In this document: one piece after another, positions 46,074-46,078 of the stretch
Position numbering within the stretch: the stretch's first letter is position 1
Layout of the letters: each line of letters starts with the position of its first letter
NCBI GenBank assembly: GCA_023134705.1
Contig: JAGLUN010000004.1
Location: 1 to 46,078, forward strand
Direction of reading: 5' to 3'
From: Candidatus Omnitrophota bacterium
GTDB lineage: Bacteria; Omnitrophota; Gorgyraeia; Duberdicusellales; 4484-171
Length of the DNA stretch: 46,078 nt
Notes under the pieces: model-generated
What the model was told of the DNA's origin: nothing
The model's input: the letters and a program-made list of their open reading frames with translations, nothing else
Database searches by the model: none
Made by a program: the position numbers and the translations under genes

Positions 46074-46078
46074 AAAAC

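Overview
The window is about 46 kb of bacterial chromosome. Its gene content resembles uncultivated lineages such as Omnitrophota, but that is a weak inference. Left part (~0.6-16 kb): housekeeping genes, namely apgM, lysC, a PilZ-PilT fusion, cimA, ribBA, ribH, nusB, a PHP-domain gene, ribD, mazG, a sensor kinase and a REC-GAF-HD-GYP regulator. Right part (~16.7-46 kb): a mosaic surface-glycan locus, with rmlA, rmlD-like and rmlB genes, an apparently complete pseudaminic-acid set (pseB, pseC, pseF-like, a pseG-pseH fusion, pseI), an amidotransferase/hisH/hisF trio, an ABC exporter, and a second nonulosonate branch (PtmE-like CBS-nucleotidyltransferase, cytidylyltransferase-like, neuB/legI, neuC/legG) with several methyltransferases. 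Two DUF4143-type AAA ATPases and a MNT/HepT pair are interspersed. The strongest non-routine signals are non-coding. (1) Three promoters share an operator, TGTTCAAnnnTTGAACA, placed exactly 2 nt after TATAAT; one drives the locus's own EPS-type MarR regulator. (2) A 148-bp structured element occurs once between genes and once in frame inside the histidine kinase, with compensatory stem changes. (3) A chain of 24-bp hairpin units has covarying stems and a near-constant loop; a second copy abuts a truncated GxxExxY gene. (4) Degenerate 7-bp-period repeat tracts lie in many intergenic gaps, and one is translated in frame inside PseC. (5) A recombination scar duplicates the neuC 3' end. All calls come from reading the sequence; no searches were run.
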